Assembly (NCBI GenBank): GCA_002335845.1
Contig: DDCV01000049.1
Span: forward strand, 2,793-19,555
Origin: Rickettsiales bacterium UBA1997
GTDB taxonomy: Bacteria; Pseudomonadota; Alphaproteobacteria; Rickettsiales; UBA1997
Direction of reading: 5' to 3'
DNA length: 16,763 nt
Made by a program: the position numbers and the translations under genes. Positions within the stretch are counted from its first letter, which is position 1; each line of letters starts with the position of its first letter. Below, one piece after another: positions 13,901-16,763 of the stretch. The notes under the pieces were generated by a model. The model was not told the origin of the DNA and made no database searches. It was given only the letters and a program-made list of their open reading frames with translations.

Positions 13901-14884
13901 ATGGACTACAAAAAACTAACCGAAAAAAAGAAAATACTAGATAAACATAGGCCTTTCGATGCTGCTCTGGTAAAGAATTTGGAAGAATGGTTCAAGATTG
14001 AGTTAACTTACACCAGTAACGCAATTGAAGGAAATACTTTAACGCGCGCTGAAACTGCTTTGGTCGTAGAAAAAGGTTTAACCATTGGCGGTAAATCAAT
14101 TACAGAACATCTTGAAGCAACAAATCACGCGGCAGCTTTGGATTTAATCAAAGAACAAATCAAGCACAAACCATCAGACCTCAAAGAAAAAGATATTCTC
14201 AAAATTCACGAAATAATTTTAGATAGAATAGATCGTGAAAATGCCGGAATTTATCGCCGCGTTCCAGTCCGCATTTCTGGTTCTGCAGTTGCTTTACCAA
14301 ACCCAAGAAAAGTGCAAGAATTGATGGATGAGTTTTTTGTTTGGATAAAAAAAGAAGATAAAATGCACGCTGTTGAACTTGCTGCCGAAGCACATTATCG
14401 TTTTGTAACAATTCATCCTTTCATTGATGGAAATGGTCGCACAGCGCGCTTACTTATGAATATGATTTTAATGATGAAGGGTTTTCCACCTGCGATAATC
14501 AGAAAAAATGATCGCTTGGCTTACATCAAATCTTTAGAAAAACCACAGCTAGTTAATGGTGAAGGCGATTCAAAAAATGATTATTTTAAACTAATTTCCG
14601 CTGCTGTTAACCGATCATTAAATATTTATTTAAAAGCAATTGATGGCGAAGTTGAGAAACCAGAAAATGAAAAACTTCTAAAAATTGGTGAGCTTGCTAA
14701 AGCAACAAACAAATCAGTTCCAACTATTAGACATTGGACGAAGGAAGGACTACTGCAAGTTGCAGAAGTGACGGAATCGGGATATCAGATGTATAGTGAG
14801 GAGGTGATTGATAGAGTGAGAAAAATTGAAGAAATGAAGCAAAAAAGAATGACACTTGATGAAATTAACGAACAACTAAACTAA
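13901..14884 (+). CDS. Fic-domain protein (AMPylase-like) fused to a C-terminal MerR-type HTH
   Basis: Fic enzymes transfer AMP or related groups to target proteins and serve as toxins, effectors or regulators. The active-site motif is complete: His172 begins HPFIDGNGR (172-180) followed by TARLLMN. The N-terminal inhibitory helix motif is also present: SNAIEG at 39-44, with Glu43, as in self-inhibited class II Fic proteins. GIYRR (116-120) and the flap ISGSAVALP (125-133) are further family marks. Residues 260-325 (KIGELAKATNKSVPTIRHWT, then a GYQMYSEE wing and a helix) match a MerR-type DNA-binding domain, an unusual partner for Fic. The 327-residue product begins at an ATG behind AAGG and is preceded by matching palindromic half-sites. 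An intrinsic terminator follows, so it is a single-gene unit. The target protein is unknown. Confidence 0.88.
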   Translation: MDYKKLTEKKKILDKHRPFDAALVKNLEEWFKIELTYTSNAIEGNTLTRAETALVVEKGLTIGGKSITEHLEATNHAAALDLIKEQIKHKPSDLKEKDILKIHEIILDRIDRENAGIYRRVPVRISGSAVALPNPRKVQELMDEFFVWIKKEDKMHAVELAAEAHYRFVTIHPFIDGNGRTARLLMNMILMMKGFPPAIIRKNDRLAYIKSLEKPQLVNGEGDSKNDYFKLISAAVNRSLNIYLKAIDGEVEKPENEKLLKIGELAKATNKSVPTIRHWTKEGLLQVAEVTESGYQMYSEEVIDRVRKIEEMKQKRMTLDEINEQLN

Positions 14885-14924
14885 GCTAAATTAACATAAG
14901 AAAGGGTCAAAATAAAATAAAAGA

Positions 14925-14948
14925 TAAAGTAGCCTGGCTACCTTTTTT
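14925..14948 (+). terminator. intrinsic terminator after the Fic gene
   Basis: GTAGC-CTG-GCTAC (14929-14941), extended by AAA against TTT with one bulged C, is followed by six Ts (14943-14948). It is the best terminator in the window and separates the Fic unit from the next two genes. Confidence 0.75.
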
Positions 14949-14989
14949 GCCTTGGATTAAAAATAGAAATTAAATATTAAAATAGAAAT

Positions 14990-15559
14990 ATGCTAAATAT
15001 CGATTATATAACAAGCTACTTTAAAGAAGTGACAACAAATATAAAATTCCAAATATCAGCCGCACTAACTTTTGGGGTAGCATTAATATTAGTATGGAGT
15101 GAACAAGGTAACGAGACAAAAATTATCACTACCATCTTCTTTCTCTTCCCGACCTTTATGTTAACTACTTCACTAGTAGAAAGAATGGTAATTTTTTTCA
15201 AAAAGGCGAAAAAAGAAAAACTTAGAAAAATACAGAAAAAATTAGGAATTCTTGGTAATCATCAATTTACTGAAATATTAACAGAACTTTGGGAAGATAA
15301 AGAATTTTCCGGCCTTGGTTGGGAAGTTTATGTAAATACCCAAATTAGACAAGCTTATTTAACTCATCCATGTTGTTATAATTGCAAAACAAACCTCTTA
15401 GCTAGGACTAATTCTAAAAGTAATGGATTTGATCTAGAGTGTACAGATTGCAAAAAAACATTTGATGTTGACGATATTGGAGAAAAAAGATTTATTGCAA
15501 ACGCTGCTTTCCAAGGAGAGGTAAGAAGGAATCATGGTCACTATTTTGGATTATTTTAG
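14990..15559 (+). CDS. unrecognised two-helix membrane protein with cytoplasmic zinc ribbon
   Basis: I do not recognise a named family. The 189-residue product has two hydrophobic segments (about 19-37 and 45-70). A strongly basic stretch follows (KKAKKEKLRKIQKK, 71-84) and should place the rest in the cytoplasm. The soluble part has a helix-rich region (90-105) and a short GLGWEVYVNTQIR segment. A CxxC-x18-CxxC zinc ribbon uses Cys129/Cys132 and Cys151/Cys154, with an extra Cys128. The C-terminus ends in a polar NAAFQGEVRRNHGHYFGLF. Zinc ribbons after a short alpha/beta segment often occur in nucleic-acid-binding or nuclease proteins, but no catalytic motif is certain. The EEP-family gene begins 26 bp downstream on the same strand, suggesting a two-gene operon separate from Fic. 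A terminator stands upstream, so it needs its own promoter within 14949-14989. Confidence 0.7.
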   Translation: MLNIDYITSYFKEVTTNIKFQISAALTFGVALILVWSEQGNETKIITTIFFLFPTFMLTTSLVERMVIFFKKAKKEKLRKIQKKLGILGNHQFTEILTELWEDKEFSGLGWEVYVNTQIRQAYLTHPCCYNCKTNLLARTNSKSNGFDLECTDCKKTFDVDDIGEKRFIANAAFQGEVRRNHGHYFGLF

Positions 15560-15585
15560 AAATAACACATTAAAGCAACTGTTTC

Positions 15586-16305
15586 ATGAAAATCATCACC
15601 TGGAATTGCCAAATGGCTTTTCGCAAAAAAGCTGAAAATATATTAAAATATGAACCAGATATTTTGGTGATTTCAGAATCAGAAGAGAAAATTGATTTTA
15701 GCAAACATTCCAAATATCCACATCAATCAATTTGGGTTGGAGAGAATGTAAATAAGGGATTGTTAATTGCCTCCTATAATGAAAATTACGATATCAAAAT
15801 TAGTGACCTTTATAATAAGGATTACAAATATGTCGTCCCAATTGAAGTAACTACTAAAACAGAAAAGTTCTTACTACTAGCTGTATGGACTCAAAATACT
15901 AGGAATCCTTTTTCCAGTTATATTGTTCAGGCTTACAGGGCGATAAATTTTTACAAAGAATTGCTTGATGAAAAATCAATAATTATTGGGGACTTTAACA
16001 GCAATAAAATTTGGGACAATAAAGATAAAAAAGAGGCAAATCATTCTGATTTTGTAAGTTGCCTAAAAAGCTTAAACATTAAAAGCTTGTATCACGAAAT
16101 AACCAAATGTGAGCAAGGAAAGGAAGATGCTCCCACTCTCTATTTGCAAAGAAAAATAGAAAAACCTTATCACATAGATTATATTTTTTCAGGAGAATTT
16201 TGGCTTAAAAATCTGGAAAAATTAGAAATTGGAAATTTTGATGATTGGATTATTTTTAGTGATCATATGCCGATAATAGCTAATTTTAGAAACTTCAAAA
16301 AATAA
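15586..16305 (+). CDS. endonuclease/exonuclease/phosphatase (EEP) family enzyme
   Basis: EEP enzymes are metal-dependent phosphodiesterases or phosphatases acting on DNA, RNA, lipids or nucleotides. The full catalytic signature is present in order: Asn7 in TWNCQ, Glu31 in LVISESE, Asp136 and Asn138 in IIGDFNSN, Asp198 in PYHIDYIF, and Asp226-His227 in FSDHMPI. The 239-residue length is a bare catalytic domain without a signal peptide or extra modules, so it probably acts in the cytoplasm. It resembles the compact EEP proteins of mobile regions more than ExoIII or Nape-type repair enzymes, but its substrate cannot be predicted. It follows the membrane zinc-ribbon gene by 26 bp without a clear ribosome binding site. 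The pairing of a membrane protein with a nuclease-fold enzyme would fit a defence or toxin role, which is inference. Confidence 0.85.
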   Translation: MKIITWNCQMAFRKKAENILKYEPDILVISESEEKIDFSKHSKYPHQSIWVGENVNKGLLIASYNENYDIKISDLYNKDYKYVVPIEVTTKTEKFLLLAVWTQNTRNPFSSYIVQAYRAINFYKELLDEKSIIIGDFNSNKIWDNKDKKEANHSDFVSCLKSLNIKSLYHEITKCEQGKEDAPTLYLQRKIEKPYHIDYIFSGEFWLKNLEKLEIGNFDDWIIFSDHMPIIANFRNFKK

Positions 16306-16339
16306 ACACTTGCTCCACCACTCAAAACAATTTCGAACT

Positions 16340-16359
16340 AAAAGGTAAAGGTGAAATTG
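16340..16359 (-). repeat. third, inverted copy of the repeat-block core
   Basis: AAAAGGTAAAGGTGAAATTG matches the reverse complement of the 13740-13765 and 16571-16596 blocks (AAAAGGTRAACGTGAAA) at about 17 of 20 positions. Together with the right copy it forms an inverted pair enclosing about 210 bp. Confidence 0.4.
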
Positions 16360-16539
16360 CCTCTAAACCCACACCAACAGCCGATGGAGAAAAATAGTGA
16401 CAAGTTCGCAAGAGGTATCGTATCCTCCGCCACTTCTACAAAAGCGAACCGCTCTCTTGCAAAATTCCTAGTTTTTTATCACCCCCCCACTCTACAAGCC
16501 GTGCGTTTGCAGGCTTACAGTGTTTATCATCTTAAATTT

Positions 16540-16596
16540 TCCGCTAATTTTTAAGCAATTTCTCTTAAGTTTCTCCGTTTCACGTTTACCTTTTTA
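16540..16596 (+). repeat. direct repeat block, right copy
   Basis: This matches 13709-13765 in two blocks with identical spacing: TCCGCTAATT at the left, and a 26-bp TTCTCC to ACCTTTTTA segment with two differences at the right. It marks the far side of the Fic, zinc-ribbon and EEP gene module. Confidence 0.55.
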
Positions 16597-16763
16597 AAAA
16601 AGGTACATATTGATAAATACTGACTTGGTGGATTTTTCATAGAACTTTTAAAAGCGGGTGTGCAAGCGGGGGTTCTTGATTTTTTGTGAACTTTCGATAA
16701 AATTATGATGACTATTTTTTACCTATTATTACTAATTCTATTATCCTAAAAACGGCACTAGCC

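Larger units (their letters stand above)
16306..16763. other. non-coding, repeat-rich stretch at the right end of the window
   Basis: No convincing gene is seen. The stretch holds an inverted relative of the repeat block (16340-16359), a possible hairpin GCAAGAG (16408-16414) / CTCTTGC (16454-16460), a C7 run near 16481, and the right direct-repeat block (16540-16596). A short open frame from a GTG at 16351 to 16554 lies across these repeats and looks fortuitous or like a remnant. Base use here is locally richer in C than the island genes, suggesting a different origin. Confidence 0.4.

Noticed and set aside
16351..16554. 67-codon open frame starting at GTG in the terminal stretch
   Set aside because: It starts inside the inverted repeat core and ends inside the right repeat block. 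It has no ribosome binding site or recognised domain and its base composition is unlike its neighbours. It may be a remnant but is not supported as a gene.
13709..16596. Integron-like attC sites around the cargo genes
   Set aside because: The shared blocks are direct repeats without the paired core sites (RYYYAAC / GTTRRRY) of attC, and no integrase is present.
16705..16749. 14-codon hydrophobic open frame (MMTIFYLLLL type)
   Set aside because: Very short AT-rich hydrophobic frames arise by chance, and nothing (ribosome binding site, paired antisense RNA) supports a small toxin here.
1..16763. CRISPR array
   Set aside because: No regularly spaced direct repeats with unique spacers were seen. 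The repeats present are inverted or two-copy only.

Overview
The window reads as a stretch of an AT-rich proteobacterial chromosome. It is most likely an alphaproteobacterium, and Rickettsiales-like or a related host-associated or environmental lineage is the best guess. The basis is MidA (NDUFAF7 family), a DUF2628 membrane protein, HisH, Rid and prepilin-like proteins of the AFSLIEL type, together with low GC and short intergenic gaps. The lineage call is inference, because no rRNA or other decisive marker is present.

Left part (1-5600): the 3' end of uvrB is followed by a small low-complexity gene broken by a probable one-base frameshift. That gene sits between two inverted copies of a short MITE-like element. 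Next comes an iron-uptake locus. A FecA-like TonB-dependent receptor on the minus strand diverges from tonB-exbB-exbD on the plus strand, and the shared promoter region holds two identical 19-bp Fur-box-like palindromes. The locus is self-contained: an outer-membrane receptor plus its own energising motor, probably repressed together by Fur-iron.

Middle part (5600-13100): everything lies on the minus strand and reads right to left. rpmI-rplT, a DUF2628 protein, hisH, midA, bioB and two prepilin-like surface proteins (one glycine-rich, one with a LamG/ConA-like domain) are packed with gaps of about 60 bp or less and one overlap. They could form one long operon. A weak hairpin separates this block from a Rid-family deaminase and a PLP-dependent threonine/serine dehydratase. 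The latter two are an enzyme pair that makes, and then clears, reactive enamine/imine intermediates.

Between two tRNA genes, one with a CAU anticodon (minus) and tRNA-Ser(UGA) (plus), lies a 163-bp palindromic element with perfect 46-bp arms.

Right part (13515-16763): this looks like an accessory island next to tRNA-Ser. A partial copy of the tRNA-Ser 3' half lies about 150 bp downstream of the intact gene. Three cargo genes follow: a Fic protein fused to a C-terminal MerR-type DNA-binding domain, with palindromic half-sites over its promoter and ribosome binding site; an unrecognised two-helix membrane protein with a zinc ribbon; and an endonuclease/exonuclease/phosphatase-family enzyme. 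The cargo is bracketed by related direct repeats. If the window holds an undescribed system, this module is the best candidate, with the prepilin-like surface pair second.
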